Of a DNA stretch of 39,667 bases, positions 30,852 to 38,036 are shown one piece after another; position 1 is the stretch's first letter; every line of letters begins with the position of its first letter. The translations under genes were made by a program, and so were the position numbers. The notes under the pieces are model-generated. The model saw nothing but the letters and a program-made list of their open reading frames with translations, searched no databases and was not told the DNA's origin. This stretch comes from Deltaproteobacteria bacterium. GTDB taxonomy: Bacteria; Myxococcota_A; Polyangia; Haliangiales; SHYZ01. Location: positions 1 to 39,667 of the forward strand of contig JACQUZ010000038.1 in NCBI GenBank assembly GCA_016210055.1, given 5' to 3'.

Positions 30852-32023
30852 CCGCGCAGTATAGCCAAGGCGCCTCGCTGAAACACGTCCGGTGCGCAAA
30901 GAAGGCTAATGACCAAGCAGGTGGGAATCGGCAGATCGAAGAAGTACCCTGGATGAGCCAACACACTGTGGTCGGACAGTAGGCGAAGGGCCAGCTCCTC
31001 ATCGGTGAGCGTGTTGGGCAGGCGCAGGATGGCGTACCAGCCTCCTTCGGCCGGAAGAAGCTGGATTGGGGAATCCTTTTCAAGCTGCGAGGAAAGCCAC
31101 GCCCTGTTTTCCCGAATACGAGACTGGATCCTCTGGCGCACGACCGCGCCAAGCTCGAACAGGCGTGGTGCTGCAAGAGCGACAGGGGAACTGACGGACA
31201 GGTAGGTATCGGCGATGATCTCCAAGCGATCCAGGGCGACGTCCCGCAGCGGCTTCGAACCACCCACGACCATCCAGCCAAGCTTTAGCTGAGGGAGTCC
31301 AGCCCCCTTGGAGAGCCCGCCCAAGCTCACGCAAAGGCACGGCGCGTCCAGGAGAGCAACTGAAATGATCCGATCCGGCGCTGGGGCGTCGCTCACCGGA
31401 TAGTCGGCGAACACTTCGTCGGAAACAAGCGTGAGATCGTGCGCTGCGGCCAGCGCGCATAGACGCATCTGCTCGTCACGCTTGAGAAACGAGCCGGTGG
31501 GATTGTTCGGATTCACGATCAGGATGGCGCGCGCCCTGCTCTCGCGCGCAAGCGCTTCCTCGAGCCCGGCCAAGTCGATGTGCCAGGTGCCATCATAAGC
31601 CAGGGGAAACCGGGTGAGCCTCACTCCGTCAAGATCAGCGAGGAATTCGAACAGCGGATAGGATGGGGTGGGGACAAGAACCGCATCTCCTGGCTCGCAG
31701 AGGAGCTTGAATAGGAACGCGTAGGCCTCGCTCGTGGAGGCGGTGAGAAGGACATGGTTTGGGTCCACAAGTTGCCCGCGATGCGAGTAACCTGCCGCAA
31801 TAGCCTCGCGTGCCGCCCTCAATCCGCGAGGATCGGGTTCATAGACGAGGGCGCGCGGATCGGCGAGCGCCGAGAGGATCTCGGCCTCTGGGTATTCCAG
31901 GCCAACGCGGGTCGGATTGCTCTCGGTAAGATCCAGAAGCGGCGCGTGCTGGGCGCGCTTCGAGGCGAGTACCTGTGAAAGCTTGTTCTTTGGGGCGTCC
32001 CAAGGAAGACGGTGAGAAAACAT
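30848..32023 (-). CDS. class I PLP-dependent aminotransferase
   Basis: The 391-residue enzyme has the aspartate aminotransferase fold: LTESNPTRVGLEYP, PRGLRAAREAIAAGY, TASTSEAYAFLFKLLCEPGD, PTPSYPLFEFLADLDGV, the PLP-phosphate/aspartate region LIVNPNNPTGSFL and LVSDEVFADYPV, the Schiff-base Lys in SLGGLSKGAGLPQLKLGW, and C-terminal PAEGGWYAILRLP. The substrate cannot be told; arginine, aspartate, aromatic or methionine branches are possible. It lies between rpsI and argC and overlaps argC by 4 nt, so a role in amino acid synthesis near arginine is plausible. Four Cys lie in the last third. It is 48 nt downstream of rpsI. Confidence 0.9.
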   Translation of the reverse strand: MFSHRLPWDAPKNKLSQVLASKRAQHAPLLDLTESNPTRVGLEYPEAEILSALADPRALVYEPDPRGLRAAREAIAAGYSHRGQLVDPNHVLLTASTSEAYAFLFKLLCEPGDAVLVPTPSYPLFEFLADLDGVRLTRFPLAYDGTWHIDLAGLEEALARESRARAILIVNPNNPTGSFLKRDEQMRLCALAAAHDLTLVSDEVFADYPVSDAPAPDRIISVALLDAPCLCVSLGGLSKGAGLPQLKLGWMVVGGSKPLRDVALDRLEIIADTYLSVSSPVALAAPRLFELGAVVRQRIQSRIRENRAWLSSQLEKDSPIQLLPAEGGWYAILRLPNTLTDEELALRLLSDHSVLAHPGYFFDLPIPTCLVISLLCAPDVFQRGALAILRG

Positions 32024-32071
32024 GTGATTCGACAGAGGCCCATGAGAGGGTCTCCGTCTTGAACGTGCGAG

Positions 32072-32473
32072 CTAGCGCTTGGAGAACTGGAAGCGCGCTC
32101 GGGCTCCACGCTGACCGTACTTCTTCCGCTCCTTCTTGCGGTCGTCTCGGGTGACGTAGCCTGCCTTCTTCAGGGTGCTGCGGAACGTCGGCGTGATCTC
32201 CATGAGAGCCCGAGTGATGCCATGGCGGATGGCCTCTGCCTGGCCTTGAAGGCCGCCACCCCGAACATTCACGAAGACATCATAGCGGCCCATGGTCTCG
32301 GTAGCCTCGAGCGGCTGCCGAAGCACCATCTTGGATGTGGCGCGACCAAAATAGTTATCCACATCGCGCTTGTTGATCATGATGTTGCCAGTACCCGGGG
32401 TCATCCAAACACGGGCTACTGCAGTCTTGCGGCGTCCAGTCGCGTAAAAAGCGTCGGTGCGTGCGGAAGCCAT
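32072..32473 (-). CDS. rpsI: 30S ribosomal protein S9
   Basis: S9 is the small-subunit protein whose C-terminal tail reaches the P-site tRNA. The 133 residues include [50 protein letters not shown], and the invariant basic end [16 protein letters not shown]; the usual final SKR is present. SD AGGAG lies 6 nt before the ATG. It follows rplM by 23 nt, the standard arrangement. Confidence 0.98.
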   Translation of the reverse strand: MASARTDAFYATGRRKTAVARVWMTPGTGNIMINKRDVDNYFGRATSKMVLRQPLEATETMGRYDVFVNVRGGGLQGQAEAIRHGITRALMEITPTFRSTLKKAGYVTRDDRKKERKKYGQRGARARFQFSKR

Positions 32474-32496
32474 TCCGTTCTCCTACTTCCCTTCAC

Positions 32497-32946
32497 CTAG
32501 ACGGTGAGTGTTTCCGGTTGCTGAGCCGCGTGGTCGTGCGTCGGCGCGGCATAAACCTTGAGCTTCTTGTAAATGCGACGGCCGAGCGGGCCTTTGGGCA
32601 ACATGCCCCAGACAGCGCGCTTGACCAGTTCTTCTGGGTGGCGGACGAGCATCTTCTCAGCGGGCGTCTTCTTGATGCCGCCGGGGAAAAGGGTGTGGTC
32701 GTAGTAGATCTTGTCGCTCAGTTTCTTACCAGTGAGCTTGATCTTGTCCGCATTGACGACGATGACGAAGTCGCCAGAGTCGACGTGCGGCGTGAAGGTA
32801 GGCTTGTGCTTGCCGCGAAGGACGTGAGCGATCGCGCTGGCGGCGCGGCCAAGGGTCTTGCCAGACACGTCGACCACGTACCACTTGCGCTGCTCGAGGG
32901 CCTCCTCCTTGGTGAGCTGGAGGGTTTTGCTCTTTGGGGTCGGCAT
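32497..32946 (-). CDS. rplM: 50S ribosomal protein L13
   Basis: L13 is an early-assembly protein of the large subunit. The 149 residues have [51 protein letters not shown] as a near-canonical stretch, then [46 protein letters not shown], and a short tail. SD-like AGGGA precedes the ATG by about 10 nt. A strong sigma-70 promoter lies at 32984-33012, giving a leader of about 30 nt. The gene leads the rplM-rpsI-aminotransferase-argC-kinase-regulator group. Confidence 0.98.
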   Translation of the reverse strand: MPTPKSKTLQLTKEEALEQRKWYVVDVSGKTLGRAASAIAHVLRGKHKPTFTPHVDSGDFVIVVNADKIKLTGKKLSDKIYYDHTLFPGGIKKTPAEKMLVRHPEELVKRAVWGMLPKGPLGRRIYKKLKVYAAPTHDHAAQQPETLTV

Positions 32947-32983
32947 GGTTTCACTTCCCTACGGGGTGCGTTGAAGCCTGGAG

Positions 32984-33012
32984 TTTCTACTGGGTGGGCG
33001 GATTGCTGTCAA
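32984..33012 (-). promoter_or_regulatory. strong sigma-70 promoter for rplM-rpsI
   Basis: On the minus strand TTGACA (33007-33012), a 17-nt spacer, then TAGAAA (32984-32989). The -35 is perfect. The predicted +1 is about 32977, about 30 nt upstream of ATG 32946. Confidence 0.7.
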
Positions 33013-33134
33013 GCATTTTCACGTGTAGGACACTGCCCTCACGCCCCATCCGGAACCGAAGGCAGGGGAGTTCCCTCTCGAGTGGGCTGAAGCCGCATGC
33101 CCATCTAAAGACACATTAGCCCTTGCCGAAATGA

Positions 33135-33140
33135 TATCGT
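33135..33140 (+). promoter_or_regulatory. -10-like TATCGT, possible leaderless start of the signalling operon
   Basis: TATCGT is followed by exactly 6 nt (GTGGGC) and GTG 33147, so +1 would be on the start codon. GTG 33141 is 6 nt earlier. No SD is seen before either. Confidence 0.35.
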
Positions 33141-33146
33141 GTGGGC

Positions 33147-34097
33147 GTGGCTCGCCCTATTTCGGTGCTGATTGCCGACGACCAAGTGGCTGCGCGTGAA
33201 AACACGGCTCGAGCCCTCAGGGACACCGGTTACCGCGTGATCATGGCGGTGGACGGGCAGGAGGCAGTAGACAAGGCCACGGCGGAAAAGCCCGACCTGG
33301 TCATCTTGGACGTGGTGATGCCCCGGTTGGGTGGGCTCGATGCGTGCCGGGCAATCAAGAAGAACGCCGATCGTGAAGGTGAGTTCATCCCCGTCATGTT
33401 CCTGTCCTCTCGTGGCGACCCTTCTGTCCGTATCGAGGGACTTCGGGCGGGGGCGCAGGATTTTCTGACAAAACCATTTGATCTCGAAGAGTTGCGGGCT
33501 CGGATCGAGGCCCTCTTGCGGATAAAGCGAATCGTGGACGAAGCCCGACGCGTTCGCACCGAGTTTGACGAATCGGCTCTCCACGACCGGCTCACTGGGC
33601 TCTACAACCAGCGATATCTCACCCAGCGGCTGGACGAGGAGTTCCAGCGCGCTCAGCGCTACAACGAGCCACTTTCGGTCCTTGCCCTGGACCTCGATGA
33701 GTTCGAGAAGGTCAACGGGCGATTTGGCCGTGGGGTGGGGGATCGGCTTCTTGCGGAGTGCGCGCGCTCCCTAAGCCGTGCCTGCAGGCAAGTCGACGTG
33801 GTCACCCGCGCCGGGGGGGATGAATTCGTCATCGTGCTTCCGAGCACCTATTTCGGCGGCTCCCTCATGATGGCTGAGCGCCTTTGGCGTGATGTGAAGA
33901 ACACGGTGGTTGAAGAGGGAGCAAGCCGCGTGACCTGCGAGGTCTCGGTGGGTGGCGCGTGCTTTCCAACCCGAGACGTGATGGGGGCAAAGGACCTCCT
34001 CCGATTCGCGCACGCGGCGCTGGCCCGTGCGAAGGCGGAAGGGCGGGGGAAAATATGCCTTTTCCAACACCAAGGGTACCTTTTCCAGCCGCAATGA
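33147..34097 (+). CDS. response regulator with GGDEF diguanylate cyclase output
   Basis: The 316-residue protein (GTG 33147; GTG 33141 is also possible) has a receiver domain (VLIADDQ start, Asp55 in LVILDVVMP, Lys109 in LTKPF) and a GGDEF domain from about 145. The cyclase motif GGDEF (223-227) is intact, and the inhibitory RxxD site is present as RQVD (214-217), five residues before it. A PleD-like product-controlled diguanylate cyclase is therefore expected. Its end overlaps the next gene as ATGA, so it is part of a three-gene signalling operon with a receiver-PAS-kinase and an NtrC-type regulator. Confidence 0.93.
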   Translation: MARPISVLIADDQVAARENTARALRDTGYRVIMAVDGQEAVDKATAEKPDLVILDVVMPRLGGLDACRAIKKNADREGEFIPVMFLSSRGDPSVRIEGLRAGAQDFLTKPFDLEELRARIEALLRIKRIVDEARRVRTEFDESALHDRLTGLYNQRYLTQRLDEEFQRAQRYNEPLSVLALDLDEFEKVNGRFGRGVGDRLLAECARSLSRACRQVDVVTRAGGDEFVIVLPSTYFGGSLMMAERLWRDVKNTVVEEGASRVTCEVSVGGACFPTRDVMGAKDLLRFAHAALARAKAEGRGKICLFQHQGYLFQPQ

Positions 34098-35692
34098 GGA
34101 CCACGGCCGCCATGCCAGCCCGCTTCTTGCTGGTAGACGACGAGGACGCGGTCCTTCGTTCGCTCCGCCGATTCCTTGCCCGCGACGGGTTCGAGGTCGA
34201 GGTTGCCACGAGTGCGGAGCTTGCGCTCGAGATCCTCGAGGGCGGCTTTGTGCCGCACGTGATTATCTCGGACTTCCGGATGCCCGGCGTCGACGGGGTC
34301 ATGTTCCTCAGGGAGGTACGTGAGCGTTGGCCCCGCGTGCAACGCGTGCTCATGACCGGATTTGCGGACATCCAGGCGATCGAGTCGGCGATCAACGATT
34401 CCAAGATTTACCGATTCGTTGCCAAGCCGTGGGATGAGGCCGGGCTCCTGGCTACTGTTCGCTCTGCGGTCGAGCAGTGGGAACTCGAGGAGGAAAACAT
34501 GCACCTCCAGCAACTGACCCAGGAGCAAAACCGGCAGCTCGTGGCCGCCAACCGGGATCTCGAGGGGAAGATCAACGAGCGGACATCGGCGCTTTCGAGG
34601 GCAAAGCGCGAGTGGGAGGTGGCTTTTGACGCGATTGTCGAGCCCCTCATGATCGTGGACCGAGATTTCCGTATTGTTCGGGCGAATCTGGCCCTGGCGG
34701 CCCACTTTGGGCGTGAAATCAGGCAGGTTCCGGGAAACGCTTGCCACGAGCTACGGGCGTCTTCGCCGCATCGACTCCCTCGCGGAGAGGACGGGAGCTG
34801 CGTCGGCTGCCCCGTCAAGGAGGCCCGGAGCAAGGGGAATGCGGTGCTCGTGGAGCTGGAGACGACATCGGAGCGGACCTACTCGCTCGGGGCGTTTCCG
34901 TTCCCCGATGACGAAGTGCGAGGGGGCGTGGTCTGTCGCTATCAGGATCTCACGGAACAGCGGGCCATGGCGCGGCAACTCGCACAGGCGGACAAGCTCG
35001 CTGCCATGGGGCTTTTGGCCGGCGGAGTCGCCCATGAGATCAACAACCCGCTCGGCGCGATCTTGGCCTTTGCGCAGCTGCTTCGGCGCGAAATCGTCGA
35101 ACCCGAGGAGCGCGACGACTACATGCGCGAAATCGAAGAGAGCGCAGTTCGCTGCAAGGAGATCGTGGAGCGCCTTCTTCGATTCGCCCGTCAAGCGAAG
35201 CGCGATGAGCGACGTGCGTGCAGCTTCAACGATGTGGTCCTCGAGGCGTCCTTCCTGATCGAGAAGTCCTACCTCAAGTCGGGCGTGACCTTGGTACGGG
35301 ACCTTGCCCCCGACCTCTGGCCGATATCGGGGAATGCCAATGAGCTCTCCCAGGTGCTCCTCAATCTGATCACCAACGCGCGGGACGCGATGCCGAGCGG
35401 TGGGACGATCCGAGTGCGCACGCGCAACCTCGAGGCCGATAACGCCGTCGAGCTGTGGGTCGCTGATACCGGGGAGGGCATGCCACCCAACGTGGTGAAG
35501 CGGATTTTCGACCCCTTCTTTACGACCAAGGAGGAAGGGAAAGGGACGGGGCTCGGCCTGGCGGTGAGCTACGGGATCGTGCGCGACCATCGGGGCCGCA
35601 TCACCGTGAGGTCACGCCCAGGGGAGGGGACCGAGTTCTCGGTTGTGTTGCCGAGGCTGGAGCGACCGGAGGCTCCACCTGCCGATGCCTGA
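34094..35692 (+). CDS. receiver-PAS-histidine kinase
   Basis: The 532-residue protein begins at ATG 34094, overlapping the previous stop by 4 nt. The order of domains is receiver (1-125; Asp60 in IISDFRM, Lys111 in AKPW), coiled-coil linker (about 128-172), PAS (about 175-285), HisKA with His314 in GGVAHEINNPLGA, and HATPase (LLNLITNARDAMP, WVADTGEGMPP, TTKEEGKGTGLGL). There is no membrane segment. The PAS has three Cys, C217, C236 and C239, as CHEL...SCVGCPV, a pattern of redox or metal-binding type. An N-terminal receiver before a kinase suggests it takes input from another kinase. It overlaps the following regulator by 8 nt. Confidence 0.92.
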   Translation: MRTTAAMPARFLLVDDEDAVLRSLRRFLARDGFEVEVATSAELALEILEGGFVPHVIISDFRMPGVDGVMFLREVRERWPRVQRVLMTGFADIQAIESAINDSKIYRFVAKPWDEAGLLATVRSAVEQWELEEENMHLQQLTQEQNRQLVAANRDLEGKINERTSALSRAKREWEVAFDAIVEPLMIVDRDFRIVRANLALAAHFGREIRQVPGNACHELRASSPHRLPRGEDGSCVGCPVKEARSKGNAVLVELETTSERTYSLGAFPFPDDEVRGGVVCRYQDLTEQRAMARQLAQADKLAAMGLLAGGVAHEINNPLGAILAFAQLLRREIVEPEERDDYMREIEESAVRCKEIVERLLRFARQAKRDERRACSFNDVVLEASFLIEKSYLKSGVTLVRDLAPDLWPISGNANELSQVLLNLITNARDAMPSGGTIRVRTRNLEADNAVELWVADTGEGMPPNVVKRIFDPFFTTKEEGKGTGLGLAVSYGIVRDHRGRITVRSRPGEGTEFSVVLPRLERPEAPPADA

Positions 35693-37115
35693 TCTGGCGC
35701 CGAGGACAATGCCGGGTTCAGCCCCCTCCGCGAGGACCAGGGTCTACGTGGTTGACGACGAGCCCCTCGCACGCAATGCATGGAAGCGGATTCTTTCCGG
35801 AGCGGACTTCGACGTCTGCACGTTCGGATCCGCCCCGGAGGCGCTTGCGTCCATGACGACGGATCCCGAGGTGGACGTAGTCGTCACGGACTTGGCCATG
35901 CCAGAGATGACCGGGCTCCAGCTCCTCGGCCGCATCAAGGCCGAGCGGCCGGAGATTGAAGTCGTGATCGTGACCGCGCATGCGGACCTCGAGACGGCCG
36001 TGAGCGCCGTCAAGGGTGGGGCGTATCATTTCCTTGCGAAGCCGTTTCCCGACCTGGAGTCGCCCTGCCTGGTCATTCGGCAGGCGGCGGAGCGAAAGCG
36101 CCTCATTTGCCAGGCCCGTGCCCTCGAATGGGTTCTTCGGGAACGGGAAGCGACCACGAGCGAGACCTCGCTCCTCGGCAGCAGCGAGGGCATGCGGGAG
36201 GTCAAGCGCCTGATTTCTGCCACGGCGCCCACTTCGTCGAGCGTGCTGATCCTCGGGGAGAGCGGTACCGGGAAGGAGCTCGTTGCCAAGGCCATTCACA
36301 GGCTCAGCGGCAGGCGACCCAAGCCGTTCGTTGCCGTCAACTGCTCGGCACTGACCGAGTCGATCCTCGAGAGCGAGCTGTTCGGACACGTGCGCGGTGC
36401 CTTCACTGGGGCCGAGGCCTCGCGTGCCGGCCTCTTCGAAGCGGCCGACGGGGGGACCTTGCTTCTCGACGAAGTGGGGGAAGCGCCGCCCAGTGTCCAG
36501 GCGAAGCTCTTGCGCGTGCTGCAGGAGGGAGAAGTCCGTCCGGTCGGTTCCACCCGAGTGGTACACGTTGACGTCCGGGTCATCGCAGCGACGAACGTGG
36601 ACCTTCACGCGGCGGTGCGTGCCGGTCGCTTTCGCGAGGATCTCTTCTACCGCCTAAATGTGCTGCAGATCCGCCTTCCTGCGCTGCGCGAGCGCCGCCA
36701 GGACATCGGACTTCTTGCATGCCATTTTCTCTCGCGCCACGCGGCCATGCTGGGGCGTGACGTGCGTGACATCGCGCCCGAGGCGCTCGCCGCTCTCGAG
36801 GCGTGGTCGTGGCCAGGGAACGTTCGGGAGCTCGAGAATGCCATCGAGCGCGCGGTCGTCCTTGGGCATGCCGGCCGGGTCGAGCTTCGCGACCTGCCCG
36901 ACTCCATCTCGGGACTCGGGGCCCGCAGGCAGCCGGCGGTGACCTCTTCGACCATGACCTACAGCCAGGCGAAGGAGGCTGTGCTGGACGCGTTCGAAAG
37001 GGCCTATGTCGAGGAGCTCCTGGGCAAGACCGGAGGGAACATCAGCGAGGCGGCTCGGCTCGCCGGACTCGACCGATCGAACTTCAAGCGGATCTTGCGG
37101 CGAAGCGGTGGGTAG
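35685..37115 (+). CDS. NtrC-family sigma-54-dependent response regulator
   Basis: The 476-residue activator starts at ATG 35685, 8 nt inside the kinase gene. The receiver has Asp69 (VVVTDLAMP) and Lys119 (LAKPF). AAA+ motifs are Walker A GESGTGKE (191-198), the canonical sigma-54 loop GAFTGA (238-243), TLLLDEVGE and FREDLFYRLNVLQIRLPALRER. The C-terminal Fis-type HTH has NISEAARLAGLDRSNFKRILRR. It is the last gene of the signalling operon, so it is probably the output of the kinase. Its own sigma-54 targets were not found in the window. It is about 50 nt before nadK. Confidence 0.95.
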   Translation: MPDLAPRTMPGSAPSARTRVYVVDDEPLARNAWKRILSGADFDVCTFGSAPEALASMTTDPEVDVVVTDLAMPEMTGLQLLGRIKAERPEIEVVIVTAHADLETAVSAVKGGAYHFLAKPFPDLESPCLVIRQAAERKRLICQARALEWVLREREATTSETSLLGSSEGMREVKRLISATAPTSSSVLILGESGTGKELVAKAIHRLSGRRPKPFVAVNCSALTESILESELFGHVRGAFTGAEASRAGLFEAADGGTLLLDEVGEAPPSVQAKLLRVLQEGEVRPVGSTRVVHVDVRVIAATNVDLHAAVRAGRFREDLFYRLNVLQIRLPALRERRQDIGLLACHFLSRHAAMLGRDVRDIAPEALAALEAWSWPGNVRELENAIERAVVLGHAGRVELRDLPDSISGLGARRQPAVTSSTMTYSQAKEAVLDAFERAYVEELLGKTGGNISEAARLAGLDRSNFKRILRRSGG

Positions 37116-37154
37116 CGAAGACCAGCAGCGCTAGCTCGTGTCAGCCAGCCGTGG

Positions 37155-37160
37155 TATCCG
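37155..37160 (+). promoter_or_regulatory. -10-like TATCCG for nadK, possible leaderless start
   Basis: TATCCG, preceded by TG-G, is followed by exactly 6 nt and GTG 37167. There is no SD other than GGGG at the codon itself. Confidence 0.3.
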
Positions 37161-37166
37161 ATTGGG

Positions 37167-38036
37167 GTGAAGCGCGTAGGGCTTGTACTCAAGCGAGGGA
37201 AGGTTGAAGCCGAGGCCATTGCCCGCGAGATCATCCCGTGGCTCCTCGCCCAGGGGTGCGAGGCCTTCATCACGGAAGAGCACGCAAACCTGGCGCCCGG
37301 TGCTCGAGAGGTTCCAGAGACGGAGCTAGCGGCCCAGGCGGATATGCTCGTCGTGCTCGGCGGCGACGGGACTTTGCTCCACGCCGCAAGTCTTCTCAAC
37401 AGCCGGGTCGTGCCCCTCTTGGGCATTAACCTGGGTCGCCTCGGTTTCCTGACCCCATTTGACCCGCACGAGGCGAAGGAAGCCCTTTCCAGGGCCTTGC
37501 GGGGGGAATTGCCAGTCGAGGAGCGCATGCGCTTGAGGGTCATCCTCATGCGCGAGGGGGCCGAGCCGATCGAGCGCTTGGCCCTGAACGATGCCGTCGT
37601 GGCCCAGGGCGCAATGGCGCGACTGATTGAGCTATTGGCCCTGCTGGACGGCCACCGCATCACCCTCTACAAGGCCGACGGGCTCATCGTGGCCACGCCT
37701 ACGGGCTCTACGGCATACAGCCTGGCTGCTGGCGGGCCGATCCTCACGCCAGGTCAGGCGGCGATGGCGATAACCCCCATTTGTCCCCATACCTTGACAA
37801 ACAGGCCGCTCGTCGTGCCTGCGACGGCGGGGATCACCGTTCAGCTCGAAGGGGAAACCCGGAGTGCCATCCTCACCGTCGATGGGCAGTGGGCCCACGC
37901 CTTGGCGCCGGGCGACAGGGTGAGAATTGAGCAAGCGAGCCTACCACTTCCGCTTTACCGCTCTGGGAAGAACTACTTTGAGATCCTTCGGGACAAGCTC
38001 AAGTGGGGCGAGCGCGAGGCCAGTCGCACATGCTGA
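37167..38036 (+). CDS. nadK: NAD kinase
   Basis: NadK phosphorylates NAD to NADP. The 289 residues start at GTG 37167. Motifs are VVLGGDGTLLHAAS (the GGDGT catalytic loop), LLGINLGRLGFLT, ALNDAVVAQG, DGLIVATPTGSTAYSLAAGGPILTP, and PICPHTLTNRPLVVP, in the family order. Length is within the usual 270-300. The end of the gene overlaps recN by 7 nt, the common nadK-recN pairing. A -10-like TATCCG lies 6 nt before the start. Confidence 0.96.
   Translation: MKRVGLVLKRGKVEAEAIAREIIPWLLAQGCEAFITEEHANLAPGAREVPETELAAQADMLVVLGGDGTLLHAASLLNSRVVPLLGINLGRLGFLTPFDPHEAKEALSRALRGELPVEERMRLRVILMREGAEPIERLALNDAVVAQGAMARLIELLALLDGHRITLYKADGLIVATPTGSTAYSLAAGGPILTPGQAAMAITPICPHTLTNRPLVVPATAGITVQLEGETRSAILTVDGQWAHALAPGDRVRIEQASLPLPLYRSGKNYFEILRDKLKWGEREASRTC

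Noticed and set aside
35718..36608. A 296-codon minus-strand frame inside the second NtrC-type regulator
   Set aside because: The plus strand encodes an unmistakable receiver-AAA+-Fis protein. The minus frame is its shadow.
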